The position numbers and the translations under genes were made by a program. DNA of 64,000 nt from Haematobia irritans (Eukaryota > Arthropoda > Insecta > Diptera > Muscidae). Positions 1 to 11,764 of this stretch are shown here, piece after piece (the first letter of the stretch is position 1; each line of letters begins with the position of its first letter). The notes beneath the pieces are model-generated. The model was not told the DNA's origin and ran no database searches. It worked only from the letters and a program-made list of their open reading frames with translations. The stretch spans positions 145,942,473 to 146,006,472 of the forward strand of contig NC_134399.1 in assembly GCF_050003625.1 (NCBI RefSeq), given 5' to 3'.

Positions 1-766
1 CATCTCTTCATTTTTTATTTTATTTTATTTAATTTTTTTTTTTTTTGACGCACTATAAAATAGTTGGAAGCCCAAGTGAATGCATTAAAGAACTTATGAT
101 AGAATGGAATGAGTGAAGGCTGGTATGCTAAATGGTAAAATGGACGGACAGCCTGTCAGGGAGAGAGTGCGGCTGTCTGACAAAGTGTAACAAAAGTTAA
201 GACAGGAAGTTAAGTAACGGATATACAAGAATTGAGCTTGAGAAATATACTTATTTCATTTTTTTATTTGTTTATTGTTTGCAACAGCTTTGTCACTGCT
301 TTAGAGTTTTATTATGGCATTTGCTAATATCGTGATATGAAATAAAGGAAATATTATGAGTTTTGTGAAACTCATAGAAATATTGTGGGAAAATTCACTG
401 GGGAAATTTTTGCCATGGTTTTATTTAGTGGCAAGAGCGATATACGAAAGATGATCGAATAAATATGAAGAATAGAAAATGATTTGATAGATTTGATTTA
501 ACTGATATTTTTGCAAAAAATATGTTATGAATTATTTTTGTACTTCTAAATACAAGCATTCTTATAATAATGTGTACCAAGTGATCCAAAATCTATAATT
601 CTTCGCATATAATATCTCGCTTGTGTGTAGATAAACCTGTTAAGTTTATAATAATAATGAAAGTTTAAAATTATACTGCTGCTTTGAAGAATTTCATACT
701 TAATCTGCTCAATGTCCCTACATGAAGATACCCCTTTTCCTAAAAAGTTAAAAATAAATTTTTAGT
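1..766. other. AT-rich intergenic DNA
   Basis: AT-rich sequence with a T-rich start. I see no coding pattern, RNA gene or recognisable repeat. Confidence 0.5.
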
Positions 767-1002
767 TTTTATACCCTCCACCATAGGATGGGGGTATATT
801 AACTTTGTCATTCCGTTTTTAACACATCGAAATATTGCTGTAAGACCCCATAAAGTATATATATTCTGGGTCGTGGTGAAATTCTGAGTCGATCTGAGCA
901 TGTCCGTCCGTCCGTCTGTTGAAATCACGCTAACTTCCGAACGAAACAAGCTATCGCCTTGAAACTTGGCATAAGTAGTTGTTATTGATGTAGGTCGGAT
1001 GG

Positions 1003-1351
1003 ATGGGAGCCACCGTGGTGCAATGGTTAGCATGCCCGCCTTGCATACACAAGGTCGTGGGTTCGATTCCTGCTAAGACCGAACACCAAAAAGTTTTTCA
1101 GCGGTGGATTATCCCACCTCAGTAATGCTGGTGACATTTCTGAGGGTTTCAAAGCTTCTCTAAGTGGTTTCACTGGAATGTGGAACGCCGTTCGGACTCG
1201 GCTATAAAAAGGAGGTCCCTTGTCATTGAGCTTAACATGGAATCGGGCAGCACTCAGTGATAAGAGAGAAGTTCACCACTGTGGTATCACAATGGACTGA
1301 ATAGTCTAAGTGAGCTTGATACATCGGGCTGCCACATAACCTAACCTAACC
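1003..1351 (+). mobile_element. tRNA-derived SINE (copy 1), flanked by a 12-bp target duplication
   Basis: A pol III promoter is visible: Box A TGGTGCAATGG (1016-1026) and a perfect Box B GGTTCGATTCC (1060-1070), in a tRNA-like head. A roughly 270-bp body follows, ending in a short CCTAA repeat tail. The direct repeat TAGGTCGGATGG at 991-1002 and 1352-1363 is the target duplication. The undisturbed family A sequence at about 11992-12010 shows the empty site. The partner LINE supplying reverse transcriptase is not identifiable here, as neither LINE in the window has this tail. Confidence 0.9.
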
Positions 1352-1848
1352 TAGGTCGGATGGTATTGCAAATGGGCCATATCGGTCCACTTTTACGTAT
1401 AGCCCCCATATAAACGGACCCCCAAATTTGGTTTGCGATTGCTCTAAAAGAAGCAAATTTCATCCGATCCGGCTGAAATTTGGTACGTGGTGTTAGTATA
1501 TGGTCTCTAACAACCATGCAAAAATTGGTCCACATCGGTCCATAATTATATATAGCCCTCATATAAACCGATCCCCCGATTTGACTTGCGGAGCCTCTAA
1601 GAGAAGCAAATTTTATCCGATCCGGCTGAAATTTGGTATCTGGAGTTAGTATATGGTCTCTAATGACCATGCAAAAATTGGTCCACATCGGTCCATAATT
1701 ATATATAGCACCCATATAAACCGATCACCAGATTAGACCTCCGGAACCCCTTGGAAGAGGTGTTAGTAAATGGCCTCTAACAACCATGCAAAAATTGATC
1801 CATATCGGTCTATAGTTATATATAGCCGATCCCCAAAATAATCTACCA

Positions 1849-2490
1849 AAATTTTATTTCTATAGAAAATTTTGTCAAAATTTTATTACTATAGAAAATT
1901 TTGTCAAAATTTTATTTCTATAGAAAGTTTTGTCAACATTTTATTATTATAGAAAATTTTTTTCAAACTTGTATTACTATACAAAATTTTGTCAAAATTT
2001 TATTACTATAGAAAATTTTGTCAAAATTTTATTACTATAGAAAATTTTGTCAAACTTGTATTACTACAGAAAAGTTTGTCAAAATTTTATTACTATAGAA
2101 AATTTTGTCAAAATTTTATTACTATAGAAAATTTTGTCAACATTTTATTACTATAGAAAATTTTTTCAAACTTGTATTTCTATAGAAAATTTTGTCAACA
2201 TTTTATTACTATAGAAAATTTAGTCAAAATTTTATTACTATAGAAAATTTTGTCAAAATTTTATTACCATAGAAAATTTTGTCAAAATTTTATTACTATA
2301 GAAACTTTTGTCAAAATTTTATTATTATAGAAAATTTTGTCAAAATTTTATTACTATAGAAAATTTTGTCCAAATTTTATTGCTATAGAAAATTTTGTCA
2401 AAATGTTATTTCTATAGAAAATTTTGTCAAAATTTTATTACTATAGAAAATGTTGTCAAAATTTTATTACTATAGAAAATTTTTTCGAAC
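1849..2490 (+). repeat. 29-bp AT-rich minisatellite inside A1
   Basis: About 22 units of a 29-bp repeat with consensus close to TATAGAAAATTTTGTC followed by AAAATTTTATTWC. Units differ by scattered substitutions. The array runs directly into the element tail. Confidence 0.9.
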
Positions 2491-2717
2491 TGAATTATTT
2501 ACGTATTTAATCGGCCTTTTTTATTTAATATACCTCGTATGGACTAACTTACAATTGAGAAGAAGTTTTTAGTTAAGAAGTTTAAGATATCTTGCCATCG
2601 GCAAGTGTTACCGCAACCCAAATAATTCGATTATGGATGACAGTCTTTAGTACAAGTTTCTATGCAATCCATGGTGGAGGGTACATAAGATTCGGCCTGG
2701 CCGAACTTACTTGTTTT

Positions 2718-3840
2718 TTTTTTCTTAATTACATTTTTTACATTCTACATCTCAAAAGTAACTCATTATATTTTCATAATTCTGTTTGGAAATATACGGT
2801 CCGATATCACCAATAATGTTAGGTACTATTGTTTACTATTTTACTTATTTCGAAAATCCTCAATAAAACCTCCTGCTTTGATTTTTATTCACGAATTCGG
2901 CGAACATGTAAGAAATTTGGAAAGGTTAATTTTATATATTTATGCCGGAATCACTTTCGTATATTTATACAGGAGAACTAAGCCATAGGCTTAAAAGCAA
3001 CGTGATCCTTTAATAATGAAAAATTGAAATAAATCCTCTAAAATATGTTGGAGTTCGTGAATGAATGCAAGAAAAAATCAACAACATATAAATTCTAAGC
3101 ATCAAGTCACACATTAAACTCAACTTCCAAAAAAACAACATCAGAAAAACAAACAAACAATACCAAATTTATAGCATTTTAAAATTTCCATTTCAATGTT
3201 CAGTGTCCAATGCTCCCCCGAAAATGGCAAATGTACTTGGTAACAGGTCTAACATTAGTATAGCAAACATGCTACTAAATTCTCACTTTGCTTTTATGGA
3301 CAGATCAACAATCCAAATTGGAGGGGGGCAATAACATTCAACTAAACTACAATGGCCAGCGTCAACACCATACAATTCAATTTCCCCTGGTGGTTTATGA
3401 CGATAAATATTTTTAATGTTGGCCGTATTTTTCAGTTGAGAGTGGTCAGTTTTGTTTATATGGACTTGCAACAACTGCTGAAAATGGGAAAAAATCAACA
3501 AGCGTTAAATTGGGTCAAAAAGTACTGCTTTTTTTGTTTGATATCGCTGTTAAACTCATAAAATTTGTTAACAAAAATGGGCTATTAAAAATGTTATGGC
3601 TAATTGGGGGAGGGTGAACTGATTTCTTTTTCGTTTTATTACCCCACTTCATTTGGTATAATGATGTATGTGGAATAAAAATATGATGAACATTAAAAAG
3701 CAGACAATTAAATGCATCAATGGGAACAAATATAAAATATACCGCCACCTTTTTCATTTCAATACTATGCCTTGTATTATATTTTCACCAGTTCATCATA
3801 TTGAAGAATTTTATCTATATTTATAAAATTCAAAGTATGT
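2718..3840. other. AT-rich intergenic DNA
   Basis: No convincing gene. Short open frames of 69-80 residues on both strands overlap and show no family resemblance. Confidence 0.5.
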
Positions 3841-3849
3841 TTGATTATT

Positions 3850-4326
3850 TCTTTGTTTGTTTGTATGTAAGCTGGGAAACGGCAGAACCGACTTGAAATT
3901 TTCAGAGAACGTAGAGGGTGCTCTTGTGGTGAAAATAAGGTACCTCAGTTTTTGAGATCTGGTCGAGGAAGGGGGCCTCTCCATTGCGCTACTTTTTGAA
4001 AATTGGACCTGAGTTCTCCGATTTACTTGACATTTTCAGGGAAGAGTAGGGGTTGCCTCTGGGCAACGATCCGCTACTTTATTTTTTTATATTTCGTCAA
4101 GGAGCAGACCTGCCCTTTGTCCGACTTATTTTGTAAGTGCAGCGAAAAAACTAAACTGGGGGAAGTTATGGAATTAATATGGACGTGGAATTAATATTTG
4201 GACGTGGAGGGGAGCCTGTCCTTGCCCGACTTTTGAAGGCCCCAATGACTTAAGTTCTCCGATTAACTTGGGCTCTAAAACGGATAAAGCCACTTAGTTG
4301 AAATTTTCAGAGAACGTAGAGGGTGA
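3850..4326. repeat. Unclassified repeat-like segment with a 28-bp internal duplication
   Basis: A 28-bp sequence beginning TTGAAATTTTCAGAGAACG occurs exactly at 3893-3920 and again at 4298-4325. The first copy follows GGGAAACGGCAGAACCGAC. The segment abuts a family B DINE fragment. I cannot assign it to a known family. Confidence 0.4.
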
Positions 4327-5295
4327 CCATGCTGTAAAAAATAGCTACAATGCTAACTCTACTCCGTGTGCAAAATTTCAATAACATCGGAGTAAAAGAT
4401 TGGCCACTGTGGTCATATGAATGTAAATCGGGCGAACGACATATATGGGAGCTATATCTAAATCTGAACCGATTTCAATAAAATTTGGCACACTTGACTA
4501 CACTACTAATTTTACTCCTAGTGCAAAATTTCAACCAAATTGGGGTAAAACTCTGGCTACTGGGACCGTATTAGTCCATATCGGGCGAAAGATATATATG
4601 AGTGCTATATCTAAATCTGAACCTATTTCAATAAAATTTGGCACACTTGACTATAGTACTAATTGTTCTTCTTGTGCAAAATTTTAAGCAAATTAGGGTA
4701 AAACTCTGGCTTCTGGGGCCATATAAGTCCATATCGGGCGAAAGATATATATGGGAGCTATATCTAAATCTGAACCGATTTCTTCCAAAATTAATAGGGT
4801 TCTATTTTGAGCCAAAACACATACTTGTGCCAAATTTTAAGTCGATTGGACTAAAACTGCGACCTAGGTTAGGTTAGGTTAGGTTATGTGGCAGCCCGAT
4901 GTATCAGGCTCACTTAGACTATTCAGTCCATTGTGATACCACAGTGGTGAACTTCTCTCTTATCACTGAGTGCTGCTCTATTCCATGTTAAGCTCAATGA
5001 CAAGGGACCTTCTTTTTTATAGCCGAGCCCGAACGGCGTTCCACATTGCAGTGAAACCACTTAGAGAAGCTTTGAAACCCTCAGAAATGTCACCAGCATT
5101 ACTGAGGTGGGATAATCCACCGCTGAAAAACTTTTTGGTTTTCGGTCGTAACAGGAATCGAACCCATGACCTTGTGTATGCAAGGCGGGCATGCTAACTA
5201 TTGCACCACGGTGGCTCCCTGCGACTAGACTTTGATTACAAAAATGTGTTCAGAGACAGACGGACGTGTCCCACAGTGTGGCGCAGGGTATAAAA
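4327..5295 (-). mobile_element. DINE-like element, family B fragment, interrupted by a SINE
   Basis: The characteristic block ATATATGGGAGCTATATCTAA recurs at about 4447, 4600 and 4753, an exact 153-bp period. A GACGGACG block and a terminal GGGTATAAAAA mark the head at the right end. SINE copy 2 is inserted near the head. Confidence 0.7.
4864..5218 (-). mobile_element. tRNA-derived SINE (copy 2)
   Basis: Full-length copy on the minus strand. It begins at the right with GGGAGCCACCGTGGTGCAAT and ends at the left with TTAGG repeats (CCTAA on its own strand). Box A and Box B are both recognisable. A direct repeat CTGCGAC at 4857-4863 and 5219-5225 is consistent with target duplication. Confidence 0.88.
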
Positions 5296-5589
5296 AGCAA
5301 ACTCTGATCATTTCACCAAAGACCCTTTAAAGAAATACTTGGTTTGAAGTCCACAATAGTTTTTGAAGAAATGCGTAGGCAAGAACTTGAGATAGCCATT
5401 CCATGAATCCATACACACACACTCGCATGAGTGTAACGTATATACGATGTTTTTGTTTGTTTTATTTGTCGTAAAATGCATCTGTTGCTTTTACATACCT
5501 TCGAACTAATGGCTAACACGATACACTCAAGATATTTGGCATTAAACTAAAGTAATATTTTGTGGCATTGATTTAAGGAGTGTAGCAAG

Positions 5590-6127
5590 TAGAGGTCTGC
5601 ACGAGACACGAAATTGTCGTGAATCACGAAAAATTTCGTGACTCACGCGTGAGTCGTGAGTCACGCTGTTGGCAACGGCGTGAGTGTGCGTGAGCGTGAT
5701 TAAAAAACCAAAAGTCGTGCGTGAGCGTGAATCACGAAAATAATTTCTTCGTGATTGTGCGTGATTAACGAATTTCGGAAAAATACGCTCACGAAAAAAA
5801 ATCCCGCTCACTGACATAAAACGTGTACGAGATGAATTCATTTACAATTTTAGTGACACCTGGGACGTTAAGAGTTTAATAACGCTCTCGATTTTAATCA
5901 TGCTCATGTTTTCAAACATGTCGATAAGGTAAATTGGTCATAAAATTATTCGTGAGTCACCATATTTTTCGTTAGTCACGACATTTCGTGCGTGAATACA
6001 AGTTTACTTTTCGTGACTGTGCGTGAGCGTCAGTCCTACCAAACAATATCGTGCGTTAGTAAGATTTTCCCGTCGTGAGTGTGCGTGAGCGTGCGTGAGT
6101 AAAATATTACTCACGTGCACACCTCTA
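5590..6127. mobile_element. hAT-type MITE (copy 1), 538 bp
   Basis: Terminal inverted repeats TAGAGGTCTGCACG at the left and CGTGCACACCTCTA at the right. An 8-bp target duplication GTAGCAAG flanks it at 5582-5589 and 6128-6135. An 8-bp duplication and a TAGAGGTGTGC-type terminus are typical of hAT elements. There is no coding capacity. The interior is unusually rich in CGTGAGTCACG-like motifs in both orientations, so single strands could fold extensively. Confidence 0.88.
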
Positions 6128-6336
6128 GTAGCAAGTGCAAGCATATTTCAAAGTATATCCTCTTTTCCGCTGCAAATCCCTATGATAATCACATTAACCA
6201 GGCAGAATCTTATGCACACTCCACCATGAGGAAAATGGAGCATTTTGTCGCAAAAATATTGTTTTCTCAGCAAACACCAACAGATACACGATTTGCAAGA
6301 AAATAACATTGTTGCCAGTTTATAGATTGGGTTCGT

Positions 6337-6663
6337 TTAGTGGCAGCTCGATATTTCAGGCTCACTTAGACTATTCAGTCCATTGTGATAGCATAGAGGT
6401 GAACTTTTCTCTTATCACTGAGTGCTGCCCGATTCTATGTTTAGCTAAATGACAAGCGACCTCCCTTTTATTGCCGAATCCGAACGGCATATTCCATTGC
6501 GGTGAAACCACATAGAAAAGCGTTGAAACATACAAAAATGTCACCAGCAATATTGAGAGGGGATAATCCACTGCTGAAATAATTTTTGGTGTTCGGTCGC
6601 AGCTGGGATTGAACCCATGACTCTTTGTAAGCAAGACCGACAGTTGCATTGCGGTGACTCCGT
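6337..6663 (-). mobile_element. Old divergent SINE copy (copy 3)
   Basis: Minus-strand copy of the same SINE family with many substitutions throughout, including around Box A and Box B. The CCTAA tail is lost. Its divergence suggests it is older than the other copies. Confidence 0.8.
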
Positions 6664-7600
6664 GAAAATTTTATATGCACCCCGTGAAAAAGTACCTTAA
6701 TGCTCTTCAAACATTTTTGAGGTGATCATTTTCCTACACGCATTGTGTGTAAACCTTTGTCTAAGTCAAGTGAACTACAGATCAGTATTTGTTTGCCTTG
6801 TTTTTGTTTTTTTTCTCGAGTGTAAAGATCAGCTGCTGCTTGACTTGTTGGTGCATTGTATCTTGAATGACATCGTTTTCGTCATTAACGTTTTTTCAAC
6901 GTTCATTCATTTTTTTCTTTGACATTTGCTATTTTTTCCGTCTTTTATTCCACTTAAATGCCGAAGCTATTTTTCGTCGACATTTCTTATGGGCACTTAA
7001 GTGTATTCGTGCATTCTGCACATATTGCATGATGGACATTGGGTTGAGAAAGGGGTGACACTGGACGAAGACCATAAAAATGTCAGTTGCATATGCTGGC
7101 AGGCATTAAAGACAAAAGGCAAAGAACAACGTTTCAGCACAATATGGGCAGGGTAGAGTATTTCGTATTTTGTATGTTGACCAGTTGTTTTAATGTAATG
7201 GCCTAAAGCTAGAATGTTGATAAAGTCCGGTGCATGAAGAAAACATAAAGAAAAAAAATTCAAAGAGTTACAAGAAACCCAAACCGGAATGATGATAATG
7301 TTGATGATACCACTAACGACAAAGTTGAAGGCTAAAACTTCGAATATTTGAGTTTGTTGGTTTGTGATGCATCTCTTTGAGTTATATGTGGTGGGAAGAG
7401 TTTTATGCAGTGATGTGAAGTCAAGCTTTGTCATTCATTATGAAATCGATTGAACTGCTGTTAGGGGACCACAAAAAGTTTGTATATGACAATATAAACA
7501 TAACAGTATTTGTTTTGCATCAATAGAACTTTAAATATTCTATCAGATAAAAGATACCATAACTCTATTCACAAACAGTTTCATTAATATTGAAGAAATT
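6664..7600. other. Intergenic DNA
   Basis: Lower repeat content. A 145-residue minus-strand open frame (6997-7434) looks hydrophobic and compositionally biased, and matches no family I recognise. Confidence 0.4.
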
Positions 7601-7679
7601 TTCGAAATTAAAAAAATCAAGTTGACCATACTCTAATAAGATTTCTTTCATTTAAAAATACCCAGTTTTAAGTAGAATC

Positions 7680-7845
7680 TCTTAAATATAAGGACAAAAT
7701 GACTTCATTGAAAAGTTGATCGATTTTTGGACAAGGAAAAAAACTTTATGTCAGAGAAATGCATCTGTATGCTAAGCAAAATTCGCATTTGTATTTGAAG
7801 AATATGAAACCATTGGCCTTACGACACTATTTTTTTTCAGTGTAT
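7680..7845. mobile_element. Partial MITE of the CACTGAAAAAAA family
   Basis: Similar to 54985-55143 (shared TTGGACAAGGAAAAAAACTT and TATGCTAAGCAAAATT). It ends at TTTTTTTTCAGTG, the terminal repeat of that family. The 61-residue open frame here is not a gene. Confidence 0.6.
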
Positions 7846-7984
7846 GGTACGTCTATTTTTGTGTCCAAAACAGCACCAAATTTCGAATTTCAAAATCCGA
7901 AGCAAATTGCTGCTCTCCGTTTGGGATATACCAAAATATCATAAAACTTTTAAATTTTTTGTTAATAGACGTTTTGTTGATTTT

Positions 7985-8335
7985 AGTCCCTATTAAAAAA
8001 TCGATTAGTCGCGATAAAAAAATATTGACCTAATATGAATGGTTATGAAACTTAGGATATGTAATTTACATAATAGTAAGGACAATTGTCGGTAAAATAA
8101 AGACATTTTTAATAAAACCAATTTCATAATCTTTGCTTAAAAAAAAAACATTTTTAAATGTAGAACCCAAATCTTTGAAGTTTTGTCTATTTTATTTGGA
8201 GAAATGCTCCTTAAATTTGCTGCGATTTCGTTTCAAGATTAAAAGCTTCAAATACAAGCTACAATATTTATTTTGAGGATTTCGGAAAGAAAACATTTTT
8301 TACTTGAATTCGATATATAATGACCTGGTACAGTT
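7985..8335. mobile_element. Second partial MITE of the CACTGAAAAAAA family
   Basis: Resembles the left half of the copy at 23687-24347: shared TGACCTAATATG, then a TAAGGACAA block and AAATCTTTGAAGTT. Divergent and incomplete. Confidence 0.5.
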
Positions 8336-8464
8336 TTAATTACAATTGTGTATAAAGGTTTATGTTCCCATATGCCTATATTTAAATCTGTTCCGATTTG
8401 GACAGCACTTGGTTAGACTTTTACAAAACACAGACTTAAAATTAAAATAAAATAAATTTGAAGA

Positions 8465-8608
8465 AAATTTTACCAAAAAGCTACCAAACAAAACAGTTCT
8501 TATTTTGCAAAATTTTATTTCTATAGAATATTTTGTCAAAATTTTATTTCCAAAGAAAATTTTGTCAAAATTTTAGTTCTAAAGACAATTTTGTCAAAAT
8601 TTTATACA
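8465..8608 (+). repeat. 29-bp minisatellite, left piece
   Basis: Degenerate units of the 29-bp repeat, interrupted on the right by the hammerhead repeat. A short family B DINE remnant lies immediately left (about 8345-8460). Confidence 0.75.
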
Positions 8609-9000
8609 TACAAATCGATGATTTGAGTTTGGCAAAGGAAAAGAGATATGCTGGCAAATTTGTTTAGGCAGTAGCCGACTATCAAACCCTTTTTCGGGAG
8701 GTTCAAGTGTAGTTCACGTTGGGTTGAGTGAATTACCCGAATTTATTCTGATAATTGGTTGATAGTTTTGCTGCAAGTAGAGGATGCTGATGAGGAATGT
8801 GGTAATTCCGAAACAGCTGTACATCCAACCATCTTGCAGTCTATAGGGCTTTGCCCAAATAAATTTGACAAGCATACTTTTCCTCTGTTGGTTAAGCTAC
8901 ACTTGTAGTTTAGTCAATGCATGGCTTTAAGCTGAGATCAAAAAAAAAAAAAACAACAATAACGATTGAAGAGAAGCCAACAATAACAAACAAAACAAAA
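8609..9000 (+). mobile_element. Hammerhead-ribozyme repeat (retrozyme-like), single copy
   Basis: About 390 bp inserted in the 29-bp minisatellite and closely similar to the tandem unit at 60596-61284. It contains AATCGATGATTTGA, an AAAGAGATATG block, a hammerhead ribozyme (8771-8839), and ends in a CAA-rich tail (ACAATAAC, CAAAACAAAA). It lacks about 50 bp present between the two ribozymes of the dimer. No protein is encoded. AAAATTTTAT occurs on both sides and may be a target duplication, but the site is itself repetitive. Confidence 0.7.
8771..8839 (+). ncRNA. Type I hammerhead ribozyme, copy 1
   Basis: All conserved parts occur in order. Stem I 5' side is CTGCAA, internal loop GTAGA, then GGATG. 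The core CTGATGA follows. Stem II is GGAAT/ATTCC around GTGGTA. The core GAA comes next, then stem III ACA/TGT around GC, the cleavage nucleotide A, and stem I 3' side CATCC, internal loop AACCATC, TTGCAG. Predicted cleavage is after 8821. Relative to the other copies stem III changes from ACG/CGT to ACA/TGT, so the outer pair changes on both strands and pairing is kept. Short stem III and a bulged stem I are typical of hammerheads in Penelope-like elements and retrozymes. Confidence 0.85.
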
Positions 9001-11030
9001 TTTTATTTCTATAGAAAATTTTGCCAAAATTTTGTTCCCATGGAAAATATTTTCAAAATTTTATTTCTATAGAAAATTCTCTCGAAATTTTATTTCTATA
9101 GAAAATTTTGTCAAAATTTTATTTATATAAAAAAGTTTTACGAAAATGTATGTCTAAAGATATTTTTCTCAACATTTTATTCCTATAGAAAATTTTCTCA
9201 AGATTTTATTCCTATGGAATATTTTCTAAAAATTGTATTTATATAGAAAATTGTGTTCCCATGGAAAACATTTTCAAAACTTTATTTCTATAGAAAATTC
9301 TCTCGAAATTTTATTTCTATAGAAAATTTTGTCAAAACTTTATTTCTACAGAAAATTTTGCCAAAATTTCTCTCGAAATTTTATTTCTATAGAAAATTTT
9401 GTCAAAATTTTATTTCTACAGAAATTTTGTCAAAATTTTATTTCTACAAACAATTTTGTCAAGATTTTATTTCTACAGAAAATTTTGCCACAATTTCATT
9501 TCTATAGAAAATTCTATCAATATTTTATTTCTATAGAAAATTCTTTCTAAATTTTATTTCTATAGAAAATTTTGCAAAAAATTTTGTGTCCATGGAAAAT
9601 ATTGTCAAAATTTAAATTCTATAGAAAATTTTGTCAAAATTTTAGTTCTAAAGACAATTTTGTCAAAATTTTATTTCTATAGAAAATTTTGCCAAAATTT
9701 TGTTCCCATGGAAAATATTTTGAAAATTTTATTTCTATAGAAAATTCTCTCGAAATTTTATTTCTATAGAAAATTTTGTCAAAATTTTATTTATATAAAA
9801 AAGTTTCACGAAAATGTATGTCTTAAAATATTTTTCTCATCGTTTTATTCCTATAGAAAATTTTCTCAAGATTTTATTTTTATGGAATATTTTCTAAAAA
9901 TTGTATTTATATAGAAAATTTTGTTCCCATGGAAAATATTTTCAAAATTTTATTTCTATAGAAAATTCTCTCGAAATTTTAATTCTATAGAAAATTTTGT
10001 CAAAAGTTTATTTCTACAGAAAATTTTGCCAAAATTTCTCTCGAAAATTCTCTCAAAATTTTATTTCTATAGAAAATTTTGTCAAAATTTTATTTCCACA
10101 GAAAATTTTGTCAAAATTTTATTTCTACAAACAATTTTGTCAAGATTTTATTTCTACAGAAAATTTTGCCAAAATGTTGTTTCCATGGAAATTTTGCCAC
10201 AATTTAATTTCTATAGAAAATTCTTTCAATATTTTATTTCTATAGAAAATTCTTTCTAAATTTTATTTCTATAGAAAATTTGGCAAAAATTTTGTTTCCA
10301 TGGAAAATTTTGCCACAATTTCATTTCTATACAAAATTCTTTAAAAATTTTATTTCTATAGAAAATTCTTTAAAAATTTTATTTCCATAGAAAATTCTTT
10401 AAAAATTTTATTTCTATAGAAAATTCTTTCGAAATTTTATTTCTATAGAAAATTTTGCAAAAAAATTTGTGTCCATGGAAAATATTGTCAAAATTTAAAT
10501 TCTATAGAAAATTTTGTCAAAATTTTATTTCTATAGAAAATTTTGTCAAAATTTTATTTCTATAGAAAATTTTCTCAAAATTTTATTTCTATAGAAAATT
10601 TTGTCAAAACTTTATTTCTATAGAAATTTTTCTCATATTTTTTTTTTTTTTTGAGAAAATTTTCTCAAAAAATTAATTTCTATAGAAATGTTTCTCAAAA
10701 TTTTATTTCTACAAACAATTTTGTCAAAATTTTATTTCTATAGAAAATTTTGTCAAAATTTTATTTCTATAGAAAATTTTGTCAAAATTTTATTTTTATA
10801 GAAATTTTTCTCATTTTTTTTTTTTTTTTGAGAAAATGTTCTCAATAAATTTATTTCTATAGAAAAATTTCTCAAGATTTTGTTTCTATGGAAAATTTTC
10901 TCAACATTTTATTTCTATGGAATATTTTCTAAAAATTGTATTTCTATAGAAAATTTTCTCAAAAAAATTTTTCCAAAGCAAACTTTCTCAAAATTTTATT
11001 TCTATAGAAAATTTGTCAAGTTCCTCTTTG
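9001..11030 (+). repeat. Large 29-bp minisatellite with higher-order repeat
   Basis: About 70 units of the 29-bp repeat. The 9021-9620 block recurs near 9689-10290 with a 668-bp offset (about 23 units), shown by marker variants such as GTTCCCATGG at 9034/9702 and 9255/9923. Open frames of 73-112 residues here are repeat translations, not genes. Two T-runs followed by GAGAAAAT occur near 10640 and 10815. Confidence 0.9.
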
Positions 11031-11101
11031 GAATATTTTGCAAAATCTACCAAAATATCAAGAATTATAACAATCTATTAAACAATAAAAATCTACCATT
11101 T

Positions 11102-11335
11102 CCCAGCAAAAAAATTTGGAAGTTCTTCCAAAGGCACAACTTTAAAAGCACTTCCAGAAGATGCACTCCCAATGATGTTCTTCATTTTATCTACCCATGA
11201 AGTTCTTTTATTTCAATTTTTTATAACTTGGGTTTTTCATATTTTAATGGGTAATTTTAACTTCTTTGTTTCAAATAGGTTAAAAACAGAGCAAGAATTC
11301 ATAAAAAGTTACAAATCATTTAAATTTTGCCAAAG
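11102..11335. mobile_element. MITE of the CCCAGCAAAAA family, left half
   Basis: Begins CCCAGCAAAAAAATTTGGAA and continues like 42961-43180 (shared GTTCTTC, CTTTAAAAG, TTTCAAATAGGTTAAAAACA). The right terminus is missing. A family B DINE remnant follows at about 11340-11470. Confidence 0.65.
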
Positions 11336-11764
11336 CGGAATATGATATATATTGGCGCTTCGTCCAAATCTGTGCCGATTTCGACCAAATTTGGCACACA
11401 TTTCTAAAATGCTAATTGTAGTCGCTAGGCAAAATTTCAAGTAACTCAGAGTGAAATTGATTTTGTTATTATTCCCGAGAACAAACGGTGTTGTACTTCA
11501 TTTACTTAAAATATGAATTCGAATTTTGATTAGCATTGTAGACGCATTTCTCTGATATACATTTTTTTTTTTCTTGTCAAAAAGTCGATCAATGAAGTCG
11601 TTTTGTCCTTATTGTGAATCGACTTAAAACTGACTATTGGTACATGAAAGATTTTGGTTGAGTAAGGTCAACTTGGTTTTAATAATTCTGAAAATTTTGA
11701 CAACGAAACAAAAAACGTGTTTAACAATAGGAGATTTTTTTCAACACTTTATTTTTAAGATTTT

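Larger units (their letters stand above)
767..2717 (+). mobile_element. DINE/Helentron-like non-autonomous element, family A, complete copy (A1)
   Basis: The head begins with a TATACCCTCCACCAT block. It is followed by a conserved stretch, CATAAAGTATATATATTCT, then GAGTCGATCTGAGCATG and a GTCC ladder. This layout strongly resembles Drosophila DINE-1/INE-1 (Helentron-derived) elements. The head leads into 153-bp central tandem repeats, a 29-bp minisatellite (1849-2490) and a tail ending GGCCGAACTTACTTG. No protein is encoded; the open frames here are repeat translations. A SINE is inserted at 1003-1351. Assignment to Helentrons is by resemblance, since no Rep/helicase gene is present. Confidence 0.75.

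Noticed and set aside
1003..1075. tRNA gene (also at 22117, 30857 and, inverted, 5150, 23595, 63000)
   Set aside because: The tRNA-like sequence with Box A and Box B is the head of a SINE that continues for about 270 bp and is flanked by target duplications.
6997..7434. 145-residue minus-strand open frame as a gene
   Set aside because: No recognisable domain, biased composition and no splice or start context that stands out.
8465..11030. CRISPR-like array of 29-bp repeats
   Set aside because: Units are contiguous with no unique spacers, in a eukaryotic repeat context.
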